Shown: one piece after another, positions 29,607 through 39,780 of the stretch
Numbering within the stretch: position 1 is the stretch's first letter
How the letters are laid out: the number at the start of each line of letters is the position of its first letter
Source: Tritrichomonas musculus
Lineage: Eukaryota; Parabasalia; Tritrichomonadida; Tritrichomonadidae
Length of the DNA stretch: 64,000 nt
Direction: 5' to 3'
NCBI GenBank assembly: GCA_039105265.1
Contig: JAPFFF010000012.1
Span: forward strand, 4,402,001-4,466,000
Notes under the pieces: generated by a model
Databases searched by the model: none
Seen by the model: only the letters and a program-made list of their open reading frames with translations
Told to the model about the DNA's origin: nothing
Program-made: the position numbers and the translations under genes

Positions 29607-32602
29607 AAATACTCACTACGTTTTCCTTCTTCGTATGTTGTTTTAATAGTTCGTGAGAATGATTTAACTGTTGAGACAGTCATATTTTTATTCATCGCAA
29701 AGCATGGCTGACCTTGGGTAAGGTCGAAGGTTTGACTTTTTCCTTCATATATTGAACGGTATAGTTCCATATAATTCGCATGATACCATCTATCAGCTGC
29801 ATATTTAATTGATGCTTGTGTTAAACCTTTACCTCGTATCAAATAGTCGGTTTGTCCTGTTGAATCCTGTAATTTATCGATGTACATTTTCTTCATTAGG
29901 AAATATGATTCAATAGAAACTGGCATTTCGTCGTGATTATTAATTGTTGGGAAATCACTGTGAAATTGACCTAAATCAGTACCGATTAATTCACGATTAT
30001 ATTTTTCTCTAAATGCTTTAACTAATTTAGGTAAATCTTCAACTTCAATATGCATACTATCGGTATCTTGATAGTAAATATGACAACCGATATTATAAGC
30101 TAAAACCATTACCTCATTCATAATACGTTTTGACATTGCTAAGACTTGGATACCCAATAATGAAAAGTTAAAATGTTTATCAATTGGTTTTAAAGTTTTT
30201 ACGGCATGGATATTTGAATCAGCTATTTCTATATCTTCAACGATTTTATAATAATTTTTAATCCAATATTTATTTAATGCTTCTTCGTTATCAAAATATT
30301 TATAATCTTTATCAACAGGTCTTTCAATAGTTTTACCATAACATGAATTCATGATAAGCTTATATAATTGTTGTAATGGATTTTTCTGCTTCTTATATTC
30401 TAAGCGTTTATTAAATATTTTGCGAATCTCTTTTTGAATGGTATAATCTCGTTTGCCATACCAGGCATAGCCACGTAATATTTCGAATTCTATTTGTTGG
30501 TATTCTATTAAGTCTTCAAGAGTGATATTATCAACAACCATATTTAAAGTTTCACCTTCTGCTAAATTATCGTCATTAAGATTAAGGCCGTTTACTTTTC
30601 TAACAATAAGTGGAAATGGATAATGCTTATTAACTTTTGTTATTTTAATTTCTACAATGTAAGCTCCTTTATCTTGAAAATATTTTAAAAATTCATCTCG
30701 TTTTGTATTAACTTTTTCGCTACCTTCGGTAGAGCCTCTTAACGAGTCAACATTTATAACTTGAGGTTTTCCTTCAACAGTATATAATCGTGCCATTGCT
30801 GAAGGATATAAACTTACAGCGTCAAAATCACTTAATGGTTTTGTTGTATGCCATTTCTTATTATAGGCTGTCATACAACGACCACCATAAACTGCATGCG
30901 AACAGAATTTACGAACATGACCACCTATTTTATAAAGATTACCATTTGGATAAAATACATTCTTATTAAATACTTCATTAGCAAGTGATGATATTGATAT
31001 ATAATTAAAAGGGTCAATGTCAAAATCTTTTATAAAACCATTTCTAAATTCATTAAATCCTAAACGTAATATATTAACGTCTTGTTGGCAATAAAAGCTT
31101 GCATATTTCCACATATCAAAATGGTTTTCATCAATTCTACAGTCTGGGATTTTATCAATGTTTGAATTGAATAATTGATAATCTTCTGCTGTCCAAATTT
31201 TAGCTTCTAATAATCCGGCTTCATTAATTGAGCCTATATTTGATTTAAGCCTTTCGAGCGTGTAATACTTATATGGGAATATTTCTTTTTGAATATTTGG
31301 GATGTTGAACATTTGAGGAAGCTGTGATAACTTGCATGATAATATAGGTAATGTATCTTTAAAATGTAATGTTTTGCCTTTATATTTTATATCATCTTTC
31401 ATTGTTTTACCTTTATATTTTATATCATCTTTCATTGTTTTACCTTTATATTTTATATCAGCTTTCATTGTTTTCGTTCCTTTAATTATTGAATTATATA
31501 AGCCATATTGTGCTAACATTCTTATATCGTATGCTAAATTATGAAAATATATAACTGCTCCATCTGGTAAATATTCTAATAATTGATTGTTGCAATCTTC
31601 ACCTCGAAATTCTTTATTAATTTTACCGTTTTGTGATTGAAGAACACACATAAAAGCTTTGTGAATATTCCCTGAAACATCAGCTTCAAAATCTGCATAC
31701 CAATATGTAGGGTCGGCTGCTTTAGGGTTATTTTTAACTTTTGGCGGTGCTATTAATTTTGTGCAACTTCCAGGGTCATATTCTAAATTAATATTTGATA
31801 TATCTGTTTCAATTTCATTATAAAATACTGTATTTAATATCCTATATTGTCCAAAAGTAATTGGTTTAAAATATCCTTGTTTGAATAGTTCTCTTACAAG
31901 ATTTGATGATGTTATATATTGACGTGCTTTTCTCCAATGGTCAGTGTTATATTCTTTATCAAATTTATCATCAGCTAGATTTTTATTAATATTTTTAATG
32001 TAATAATTGCTAAATGGTGTTTTCTCTTCGATGAAATAATGATTCTCGAATATGTTGAATGTATGAGTATGTTGTGGTTCAGCATCTTTAAATCCCATAT
32101 ATGATTTACTATTTTTATTTTCACGTGAGCGAACTGTTTGCTTTTTGCATTTTGCAGATTCATTAATATATGATAACTTAATTTTAATCTTAAATTCTTC
32201 ACATAATTTATTAATTGATGATTGTGATAAGTACCTGTTATTAATTCTTAAACGAATTTTATTTAACTCATCATCTGCATAACTTCCTGTTTGTTTAAGT
32301 GCATATATAAAACAGCAATCATTTAATTCTTCTCTTTGGATGCCTTTATCATTTAATAATGAATCGAATATTTGTAATCGTTTAAGATAATCAATTATTT
32401 TTATTGGTACTTTATCAGTTGTGAGATATTGAAAGAATGAACCACCAACATCATTATTACCTTTATATTTATTAAATTTACTAAATGCAATTGCTGAAAA
32501 TAATGACCAAGGAGGTAAATCTTGACCACCTTTTTCATAAAAGTATTCAGCCGGTTTTTTGTCAATATTGAATATAAAGTTTTCTTCAGTGAAATTATTC
32601 AT
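29558..32602 (-). CDS. Protein-primed DNA polymerase B
   Basis: A 1014-residue family-B polymerase of the protein-primed type. The 3'-5' exonuclease blocks are YWYADFEAD (about residue 302), IYFHNLAYDIRML and SFYCQQDVNILRLGF. Polymerase motifs are DFDAVSLYPS (about 594), LIMNSCYGKT (about 750) and YYQDTDSMH (about 847). The 300 residues before the exonuclease correspond to the N-terminal extension usual in Polintons. It replicates the element, presumably primed by a terminal protein at the inverted repeats. A 33-bp unit repeated three times lies just after the second exonuclease block. Confidence 0.95.
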   Translation of the reverse strand: MNNFTEENFIFNIDKKPAEYFYEKGGQDLPPWSLFSAIAFSKFNKYKGNNDVGGSFFQYLTTDKVPIKIIDYLKRLQIFDSLLNDKGIQREELNDCCFIYALKQTGSYADDELNKIRLRINNRYLSQSSINKLCEEFKIKIKLSYINESAKCKKQTVRSRENKNSKSYMGFKDAEPQHTHTFNIFENHYFIEEKTPFSNYYIKNINKNLADDKFDKEYNTDHWRKARQYITSSNLVRELFKQGYFKPITFGQYRILNTVFYNEIETDISNINLEYDPGSCTKLIAPPKVKNNPKAADPTYWYADFEADVSGNIHKAFMCVLQSQNGKINKEFRGEDCNNQLLEYLPDGAVIYFHNLAYDIRMLAQYGLYNSIIKGTKTMKADIKYKGKTMKDDIKYKGKTMKDDIKYKGKTLHFKDTLPILSCKLSQLPQMFNIPNIQKEIFPYKYYTLERLKSNIGSINEAGLLEAKIWTAEDYQLFNSNIDKIPDCRIDENHFDMWKYASFYCQQDVNILRLGFNEFRNGFIKDFDIDPFNYISISSLANEVFNKNVFYPNGNLYKIGGHVRKFCSHAVYGGRCMTAYNKKWHTTKPLSDFDAVSLYPSAMARLYTVEGKPQVINVDSLRGSTEGSEKVNTKRDEFLKYFQDKGAYIVEIKITKVNKHYPFPLIVRKVNGLNLNDDNLAEGETLNMVVDNITLEDLIEYQQIEFEILRGYAWYGKRDYTIQKEIRKIFNKRLEYKKQKNPLQQLYKLIMNSCYGKTIERPVDKDYKYFDNEEALNKYWIKNYYKIVEDIEIADSNIHAVKTLKPIDKHFNFSLLGIQVLAMSKRIMNEVMVLAYNIGCHIYYQDTDSMHIEVEDLPKLVKAFREKYNRELIGTDLGQFHSDFPTINNHDEMPVSIESYFLMKKMYIDKLQDSTGQTDYLIRGKGLTQASIKYAADRWYHANYMELYRSIYEGKSQTFDLTQGQPCFAMNKNMTVSTVKSFSRTIKTTYEEGKRSEYFAYALRLVDSGVAFSK
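29710..29725. repeat. Hairpin inside the polymerase gene
   Basis: GACCTT-GGGT-AAGGTC, a GC-richer perfect 6-bp stem. Confidence 0.5.
30720..30732. repeat. Hairpin inside the polymerase gene
   Basis: CTACC-TTC-GGTAG, with the same TTC loop as other units. Confidence 0.5.
31372..31470. repeat. Three tandem 33-bp units within polymerase B
   Basis: Each unit encodes 11 residues of the type KTMKDDIKYKG. The three DNA units differ by one to three bases. The frame is kept. Confidence 0.9.
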
Positions 32603-32625
32603 TAGTTTATTATAATTTTCAGGGT

Positions 32626-33273
32626 TTAATTGTTTTGTATACCATTAACTTTATAATGTAATTTATATTTCTCAATAATTGGTAATGTTGAGATATTTTC
32701 ATTAAGGAAATTTAGAAGTAATGGAAATATTTTTTTCCTACCATAATTATTTAATCGTTCAAAATCGATTTCCCAATTTGTAGGAGTTCGTTCTAAATTC
32801 TCCATTATTTCTTTTATTATTTGATCTTGTTCTTCATTATTTCGTTTCCATTTGTTATAATCATTAACTTCTTTAATGCGCTGTTGTTTAAATTTTGTTT
32901 TTAATTGTTTTCGTTTGAAATCATATAATTTATCTGGTATTTGCTTATATTTATTTTTAATATTTTTGAATAGTTCATCATCGGCTCTTTTTTGTTCTCT
33001 ATTCTTATATTCATCAGTATCAATATATCGTTGTAATGGTTGTGGTGATGGAATATTTAAACCTTTAGCGAACCAATACATAGAATCATAATTATTATCA
33101 CCATCATATCCATTATCAAATAATATTTCTATATTAGTTTCAATTAAGTAATCACGTAAAAGTTTTTCATTTTTGAAATCCTGTTTTATACTTTCAACAA
33201 AGGAAATATCATTATCATTTAATAAAGTTAATAATTCAATTAATTTTTCAGTAGATGAATTTTCAAGTGTCAT
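32626..33273 (-). CDS. Polinton protein upstream of polymerase, unknown
   Basis: From the ATG at 33273 (MTLENSSTEKLIELL), 215 residues: a helical N-terminus, then a Tyr/Asp-rich turn (DNGYDGDNNYDSMYWF), a long Lys/Glu/Gln-rich helix (about residues 85-150) and a globular tail. It ends 23 bp upstream of the polymerase start on the same strand, so the two may be expressed together. A terminal protein or a replication partner is conceivable, but nothing specific is recognised. Confidence 0.55.
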   Translation of the reverse strand: MTLENSSTEKLIELLTLLNDNDISFVESIKQDFKNEKLLRDYLIETNIEILFDNGYDGDNNYDSMYWFAKGLNIPSPQPLQRYIDTDEYKNREQKRADDELFKNIKNKYKQIPDKLYDFKRKQLKTKFKQQRIKEVNDYNKWKRNNEEQDQIIKEIMENLERTPTNWEIDFERLNNYGRKKIFPLLLNFLNENISTLPIIEKYKLHYKVNGIQNN

Positions 33274-33392
33274 TTTTTTATGCAAGTAAAAAAAATATTT
33301 TATAAAAAATATAATGCATAAAATTTTTTGATTGAAATGTGATATAAAAAATATTTATAAATTATTTTTAATTTTAAAAATATTATAATCAT

Positions 33393-33824
33393 TTAATCAT
33401 ATTTTAAAGATTCTTCACATTCAAAATTTAATTCAGCTATATATTCTAATAATTCATCTTTGTCATTAGTATCAATAGAATTATTACTATTAATTATATC
33501 ATAGAATGCTGATAATATATTTTGATATCGTTGAGCATCTTCAATTATTATACTCATGATATCGTCATTATTATAATGATTTATTACCATAGATTTCCAT
33601 TCAGCACATTTATTATTAATAATAATATTCAATTCATCTAATATACGTTTATATTCTGTATAAGCTTCATAAAACGACGTAGTCGCGGGACCTAGAGGTC
33701 CTAGGACGGAGTCCCGGGAACCATCAGTTCCTTCATATATGATAGGTTCGTTTTCATTATTGTCTATGATAAATTCGTTTTCATTAATAAAAAACTCGGT
33801 TGTATTGAAATGTGGGATTGGCAT
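33393..33824 (-). CDS. Polinton protein with hairpin-encoded segment, unknown
   Basis: A 143-residue acidic, mostly helical protein. Residues about 32-50 (GTDGSRDSVLGPLGPATTS) are encoded by a 57-bp, GC-rich four-hairpin unit, exactly 19 codons, in an otherwise A+T-rich Asn/Glu/Ile-rich gene. That strongly suggests an in-frame insertion of a mobile hairpin unit. Last gene before the right terminal repeat; no family recognised. Confidence 0.55.
   Translation of the reverse strand: MPIPHFNTTEFFINENEFIIDNNENEPIIYEGTDGSRDSVLGPLGPATTSFYEAYTEYKRILDELNIIINNKCAEWKSMVINHYNNDDIMSIIIEDAQRYQNILSAFYDIINSNNSIDTNDKDELLEYIAELNFECEESLKYD
33675..33731. repeat. Four-hairpin GC-rich unit (57 bp)
   Basis: CGAC-GTA-GTCG, linker, GGACCT-AG-AGGTCC, TA, GGAC-GGA-GTCC, CGG, GGAAC-CATCA-GTTCC. 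On the minus strand it reads as GGAAC-stem, CGG, second stem, the same order as the other double hairpins of the element. Confidence 0.85.
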
Positions 33825-33920
33825 TTTTCTTATGTCTATTTTATATGTGATAAAAAATTAAATTAATAAAAATAAATCACATAAAAAATTTTATTGAAAT
33901 GTTATATAAAAATTTTTATA

Positions 33921-34485
33921 AAATATTTTCTTTTTGGAGAACGTTTATTTATAAAATTTTTTTGGAGAACGTTTATTTATAAAATTTTTTCCGAAAAAAT
34001 TTTTATAAAATTTTTGTTATCTGCGGAATATGCGGACGGTTATTATTAATTTCAATGTTCCGCAGCGGTTAGCAGATTCTAATTTATATATAACGGTTAT
34101 TTGCGGAATCTGCGGACGGTTATTAAAAATTAATTCGTTAGTTGGAATCTGCGGACGGTTATTAAAATTAATTCGTTATTTGCGGAATCTGCGGACGGTT
34201 ATTAAAATTAATTCGTTAGTTGGAATCTGCGGACGGTTATTAAAATTTTTTAAAAATTATTTTCGGTTTGCATTTATGCATTCGCTTTTATGCATTAGTA
34301 TAAATTATAATGTATAAATGTAATTTGTGAGCAATTATTGGTTTAGGAGGTCATTTTTACCATTAAATTTTGTGTTATGCGTGATAAGTGTGATTGTCAA
34401 TTGTGATTTGTAAGGGCTCGGTGATTTTGTTAAAAGTCAGGGTTTTTGACCGAAGGTCTAAAATCATGACTTTTATATACTAACT
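33921..34485 (-). repeat. Polinton right terminal inverted repeat
   Basis: Inverted counterpart of 15,575-16,170 with the same subrepeats in reverse order; ends TATACTAACT next to the right target duplication GGTTA (34,486-34,490). Confidence 0.93.
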
Positions 34486-34953
34486 GGTTATTGGATTTTT
34501 AAAAAAGTGTAAAATATCCATATAATTTAAAATTTATTGAAAATTGAGTGGAATTTGTTATAGTTTTTTAATAATTGTGAAATTTATTTTGAAATTGAGA
34601 TAGAATAAAATAATTCTTTTAAAAAGTTATGAAAACAATGAATTTTAAAAATAATTATATTTTATATAATAATAAAAAAAATGCATTATTTGATTTGATT
34701 TATAACTTTATTATAAGTAACGAAACAATTTTTGTTACTATATTTGCTTTTATTTCATATTTTTGTAAAAACATTTGTAATTTTTTCATGATAAATAGAT
34801 TCTGTTTTTATTTTTGATATTTTATACATAAACATATAATAAAAAATAACAAAATAATTTTAATTTTTCTAAAATTGTCAAGATAATAATTCATTTTATT
34901 TTTGAAGGAAAGGTTAAAAAAAATTGGCCTCTTTAATTATTTATTTTATTAAA
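34486..34953 (+). repeat. Duplicated kinase upstream region (copy A)
   Basis: Near-identical to 54,906-55,365. It is the host DNA right of the Polinton and the presumptive promoter region of kinase A, which the insertion has separated from its original upstream DNA by 19 kb. No convincing gene in it. Confidence 0.85.
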
Positions 34954-36177
34954 ATGGAACTCGAAGATGCGTTCTTTGACACCTCAGACTACGAACTAAC
35001 TGGCACCAAGCTTGGTGAAGGTGCCTTTGGGAAAGTCTACCTTGTGAAAAACATTGAAGATGACCAACTCTATGCGGCGAAGATAATTAATATCCAAGGT
35101 GACTACTCAGGAAAAGAGCAAATGAAGCTTATACGTGAATCAGCGATTCTCCACAAGCTTGATCACCCAGCAATTGTCAAATTTTACGGAATCAACTTCC
35201 ACGATTTTGAAGATCCGTCACAGCTTGCGCCGACGATTCTCACGGAGTACCTGGCGAAAGGATCGTTCAAAGATGTCCTCAAGAAGGCTGAGTGCGGCCT
35301 TGCTGACCATGACTGGAGTGCGACGAAGAAGCACATCTGCCTGCTTGGAATCGCTGACGCGATGCGCTACCTGCACGCGAAGGGAATTCTGCACCGCGAC
35401 CTCAAGCCAGAAAACATCCTCATCGACGGCGACTACAGGCCTCGCGTTGCGGACTTCGGCCTCTCTCGTTGCTTCTCGCAGGCGCTGTCAAGATCTGTTC
35501 AATTGTCGATGACAGGAAAAATCGGGACACCCCTCTACATGGCCCCGGAACTTTTTGAAGACGAGGGCCACTTCAGCACAGGCATCGATGTCTATGCGTT
35601 TGCGATCCTGGCGTACGAAATCGTGTCAGGCCAAGAACCTTACAAAGAGAAAGGAAAGTCGATCACGATGGCGAATCTTGTTAGGAAGGTCCTCGCTGGC
35701 CAGAGGCCGAAATTTGTTGATGGCATCACTGATCCGATGTGGGAGCTGATAACTCGATGCTGGAGCAAGGACCCTAGAGAGCGTCCTTCATTCGAGGAGA
35801 TATTCCAAGAACTGTCAACGAACTTTTCACTTTTTGACGAAGATGTAGACGAAGATGAAATCATAGACTACCTGGACCATCTTGCTGATGAAAATAAGGT
35901 GGAAGGTGTTGCAAGCACAAGCGAAAGAAAAGAAGATTTTGTTTTTAAATACGATCAGCTGGTCAAGAAGCAAGAGAAAGACAAGAAGATATATTCAGAA
36001 ATATTGATAAAACTTATTGGTAAACAAGACGACATTACTGATTTATATTTCCCTTCAATTAAAGGAAACATATTGCATCTTGCATGTAAATCAGGAAATC
36101 TTGAAGTTGTGAAATACATCATCTCACTCAACAAGATTGATATCACATCAAAAACTATTTTTATTTATTTTTCATAG
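34954..36177 (+). CDS. TKL-like protein kinase with ankyrin tail (copy A)
   Basis: The ATG at 34954 (TTAAAATGG context) opens 407 residues. The kinase domain spans about 13-290: Gly loop LGEGAFG (20-26), YAAK with Lys43, catalytic loop HRDLKPEN with Asp149, DFG in VADFGLSR, GTPLYMAPE, and the C-lobe RCWSKDPRERPSF typical of TKL and Tyr-kinase-like folds. A charged linker with a coiled coil follows (about 300-370), then the first ankyrin repeat (ILHLACKSGNLEVVKYII). The frame stops at 36,177 at the start of a 189-bp array of further ankyrin units. The kinase half is far GC-richer than its flanks. It differs from copy B (55,366) by six residues. Probably an active kinase; targets unknown. Confidence 0.88.
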   Translation: MELEDAFFDTSDYELTGTKLGEGAFGKVYLVKNIEDDQLYAAKIINIQGDYSGKEQMKLIRESAILHKLDHPAIVKFYGINFHDFEDPSQLAPTILTEYLAKGSFKDVLKKAECGLADHDWSATKKHICLLGIADAMRYLHAKGILHRDLKPENILIDGDYRPRVADFGLSRCFSQALSRSVQLSMTGKIGTPLYMAPELFEDEGHFSTGIDVYAFAILAYEIVSGQEPYKEKGKSITMANLVRKVLAGQRPKFVDGITDPMWELITRCWSKDPRERPSFEEIFQELSTNFSLFDEDVDEDEIIDYLDHLADENKVEGVASTSERKEDFVFKYDQLVKKQEKDKKIYSEILIKLIGKQDDITDLYFPSIKGNILHLACKSGNLEVVKYIISLNKIDITSKTIFIYFS

Positions 36178-38114
36178 AATTTCAATCATCATCAATTTAT
36201 TTGATTTCAATCATCATAAATATTCATGAAATTCAAAAATAAAAATATTTATTATACGATATTACATCTTGCATGTGAATCAGGAAATCTTGAAGTTGTG
36301 AAATACATCATCTCACTCAACAAGATTGATATCACATCAAAAACTATTTTTATTTATTTTTCATTACATTTCAATCATCATCAATTTATTTGATTTCAAT
36401 CATCATAAATATTCATGAAATTCAAAAATAAAAATATTTTTAAAACGATATTACATTCTGCATGTGAATCAGGAAATCTTGAAGTTGTGAAATACATCAT
36501 CTCACTCAACAAGATTGATATCACATCAAAAACTATTTTATTTATTTTTCATGATATTTCAATCATCATCAATTTATTCCATTTCAATCATCATAAATAT
36601 TCATGAAATTCAAAAATAAAAATATTTATTATACGATATTACATTCTGCATGCGAATCAGGAAATCTTGAAGTTGTGAAATACATCATCTCACTCAACAA
36701 GATTGATATCACATCAAAAACTATTTTTATTTATTTTTCATAAAATTTCAATCATCATCAATTTATTCCATTTCAATCATCATAAATATTCATAAAATTC
36801 AAAAATAAAAATATTTATTCTACGATATTACATTCTGCATGTGAATCAGGAAATCTTGAAGTTGTGAAATACATCATCTCACTCAACAAGATTGATATCA
36901 CATCAAAAACTATTTTTATTTATTTTTCATTACATTTCAATCATCATCAATTTATTACATTTCAATCATCATAAATATTCATGAAATTCAAAAATAAAAA
37001 TATTTTTAAAACGATATTACATCTTGCATGCGAATCAGGAAATCTTGAAGTTGTGAAATACATCATCTCACTCAACAAGATTGATATCACATCAAAAACT
37101 ATTTTTATTTATTTTTCATTACATTTCAATCATCATCAATTTATTCCATTTCAATCATCATAAATATTCATGAAATTCAAAAATAAAAATGTTTTTGAGA
37201 CGATATTACATTCTGCATGTAGATCAGGAAATCTTGAAGTTGTGAAATACATCATCTCACTCAGCAAGATTGATATCACATCAAAAAATATTTTTATTTA
37301 TTTTTCATGATATTTCAATCATCATCAATTTATTCCATTTCAATCATCATAAATATTCATGAAATTCAAAAATAAAAATGTTTTTGAGACGATATTACAT
37401 TCTGCATGTAGATCAGGAAATCTTGAAGTTGTGAAATACATCATCTCACTCAACAAGATTGATATCACATCAAAAAATATTTTTATTTATTTTTCATGAT
37501 ATTTCAATCATCATCAATTTATTCCATTTCAATCATCATAAATATTCATGAAATTCAAAAATAAAAATGTTTTTGAGACGATATTACATTCTGCATGTAG
37601 ATCAGGAAATCTTGAAGTTGTGAAATACATCATCTCACTCAACAAGATTGATATCACATCAAAAAATATTTTTATTTATTTTTCATAAAATTTCAATCAT
37701 CATCAATTTATTTGATTTCAATCATCATAAATATTCATGAAATTCAAAAATAAAAATATTTATTATACGATATTACATTCTGCATGCGAATCAGGAAATC
37801 TTGAAGTTGTGAAATACATCATCTCACTCAACAAGATTGATATCACATCAAAAACTATTTTTATTTATTTTTCATAAAATTTCAATCATCATCAATTTAT
37901 TTCATTTCAATCATCATAAATATTCATGGAATTCAAAAATAAAAATATTTTTGAGACGATATTACATCTTGCATGTAGATCAGGAAATCTTGAAGTTGTG
38001 AAATACATCATCTCACTCAACAAGATTGATATCACATCAAAAAATATTTTTATTTATTTTTCATGAAATTTCAATCATCATCAATTTATTCCATTTCAAT
38101 CATCATAAATATTC
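36060..38114 (+). repeat. 189-bp ankyrin-derived tandem array (copy A, 11 units)
   Basis: Eleven units, with period 189 bp (one of 188), each made of one ankyrin repeat (I-L-H-[LS]-A-C-x-S-G-N-L-E-V-V-K-Y) and a spacer of about 90 bp holding in-frame TAG/TGA/TAA codons. Most units begin an own short frame at ATGAAATTCAAAAAT. The spacers lack GT...AG intron ends. Confidence 0.9.
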
Positions 38115-38219
38115 ATGGAATTCTTACTTTATATGATTTTTAAAACAGCCATTGAAATCTCAGAAGATTATGGATTTAGTGATATTGCTCAGTTTCTTAC
38201 TAAACAAATAAAAAAATGA
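38115..38219 (+). pseudogene. Terminal ankyrin cap of kinase gene A
   Basis: A 34-codon frame reads FKTAIEISEDYGFSDIAQFL and then ends at a TGA. This is the closing ankyrin repeat and natural end of such proteins. The distance from the kinase ATG is one base short of a whole number of codons, matching the single 188-bp unit of the array. It is now cut off from the kinase by the stop-containing array. Confidence 0.7.
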
Positions 38220-38520
38220 TTCAGTATAAAAATATTTCATTTTCCACTGATTTAAGATTTTTGGCAAGCAGTTAACATATTATAAGATTAAGTCAATACT
38301 GATAAATTAACTTTTTTGAATAAAAATAATATTTAATTCTACTACTGGTTAGATTTTAAAATGTTTTTTATGAAATCAAATATAAACGATCATTTTGTAT
38401 TCAAAATATATTTTTTATACTTTGTAATTCTGCAAAAGAGAAATGAAAATTCGCATAATTTAATATATCATTCATAATATCATTAAATTTTTCATTTTGA
38501 GATATAAATAATCATCTTAT
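38220..38520 (+). repeat. Duplicated 3' flank of kinase A
   Basis: Homologous to about 57,804-58,110. No coding potential. Beyond about 38,510 the two loci diverge. Confidence 0.75.
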
Positions 38521-38695
38521 TTTAGTATTAGGCATAATATATTTATTAGGCTTTGATATTTGATTAATTTATATAGTATTTTTAAGTGAAATTGAAATAA
38601 GAAGAAAATATACTCGCTTTTTCAAACCGTATTTTTTGCTTATATAAAAAAATAATGAATTTTTAATATTTTTTAAATCGCATACATAATTTTTT

Positions 38696-39780
38696 GGGAA
38701 AATGCATTCTAGCCTCCATTTTTCATATCACATTTCTTTTTGGGGGCTAAATGATTTTTTGTTTATTTTTTTATTGAAAGTTGTATTTTAGCCCCCAAAT
38801 TTTTTTATTCATAAGTATTTTTCATTCCATAGACTTATCATTTCGCAAGTATTTCCCAAAATATTTTTTCTTTGTTGCTCATATATGCATATTACTAAAT
38901 AAATAAATAGAATTGGTTGAAAATATAAAAAGATATTATTATTTTTCTCTGTTTATAGGTAAAAAAGGGCATTTAATCTCTTGAATTTGATAGAAATAAA
39001 ATGATTAAAGGTTTTATTCATATTATTTTTTCTTTATATAATGTTTTGTTTAATTAAAGATTATATATTCTAAAAATTTTTCTTGCGTTTTTGGTTATAT
39101 GTGTGTAATTATTTTCGAATATCGTTTAATATTTTATTCACCAAAGAATTTCTCTATTTTTAATCATTTTTGTTGTCCATGAAAAAAAACTAAACGACTT
39201 TATATTGTTTTTACTAAACGATTTTTTTTTTATATTATTTTGATAGTTTATATGGTCAAAGTATTTTCAAAAAGTTTCTATTACAACCATATATTCTCAC
39301 AAAAATTTTGGTAATAAGTGAAACAGACTAATTCTTATTTAGGATCAATTTAATTAAATTATTTAACGCAGCAACATTTTCTTTTTGCCCAAAATGATCT
39401 TAAACTTAAACCAAACATTATACTTTCATATTTTTATAATGAATATGAAATATAATAATTTATTCATGTTAATATAAACCCCAGCTTTATGGCTTTTTTG
39501 GTGATAATTTATAATTTCCAGTATGAGTTAATGATTCTTTACCTTTTTATTCTATCCATCATTAAATTGTTTAATAAAGTAATCATCAAGAATTATTGAT
39601 GTTTTTTAGAATTTTTCGTTTTATTTTTATCTTTATATGTTTTTTAATATATAATTTCCTTTTTTTGCATATATTTTATTTTAATATGCTTTTTTTGCTC
39701 TTTTTTTTAATACATTTACGATTATTTTCAATTGAAAAAGTTTTCAAAAAAGTGGGGGCTAAAAAACACATTTTTACATA
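38696..39780 (+). mobile_element. Truncated copy of the 1.1-kb GGGGAAATGC element
   Basis: About 1.08 kb that closely matches 41,806-42,900, beginning GGGAAAATGCATTCTAGCC and including repeated TTTGGGGGCTAAA motifs. Its 3' end stops exactly where another element begins (39,781), and the remainder is not found beyond that element. No coding region. Confidence 0.75.

Larger units (their letters stand above)
15575..34485. mobile_element. Polinton/Maverick DNA element, 18.9 kb, looks whole
   Basis: Both ends begin AGTTAGTATATAAAAG in inverted orientation and share about 0.57-0.6 kb of terminal inverted repeat. GGTTA flanks the element on both sides (15,570-15,574 and 34,486-34,490), and the same GGTTA occurs once in the unoccupied paralogous site at 54,906-54,910. 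Parts: protein-primed DNA polymerase B, RVE-type integrase, A32-like packaging ATPase, probable double-jelly-roll capsid protein, a large fibre-like protein, two small pVI-like amphipathic proteins, a small basic protein and several unknowns. An adenain-like protease, common in Polintons, was not recognised. Genes are compact, with short spacers and a recurring AAAATG start context. No breaks are apparent in the recognised frames. Intact target duplications and an empty paralogous site argue for a young insertion. Confidence 0.95.

Noticed and set aside
31332-31544. A repeated hydrophobic frame opposite the polymerase
   Set aside because: It is the antisense of the 33-bp triplication in the polymerase gene.
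34030-34317. A frame of repeated ICGRLLK residues
   Set aside because: It is a translation of the subrepeats in the Polinton terminal repeat.
15575-34485. A CRISPR-like array in the Polinton termini
   Set aside because: The subrepeats are few, of mixed spacing and lie inside inverted repeats; the host is a eukaryote.
35135-35864. Ser/Arg-rich frames within the kinase genes, repeated at 55,547-56,161
   Set aside because: They exist because the GC-rich kinase codons lack stops in other frames; they are conserved only because the DNA is duplicated.
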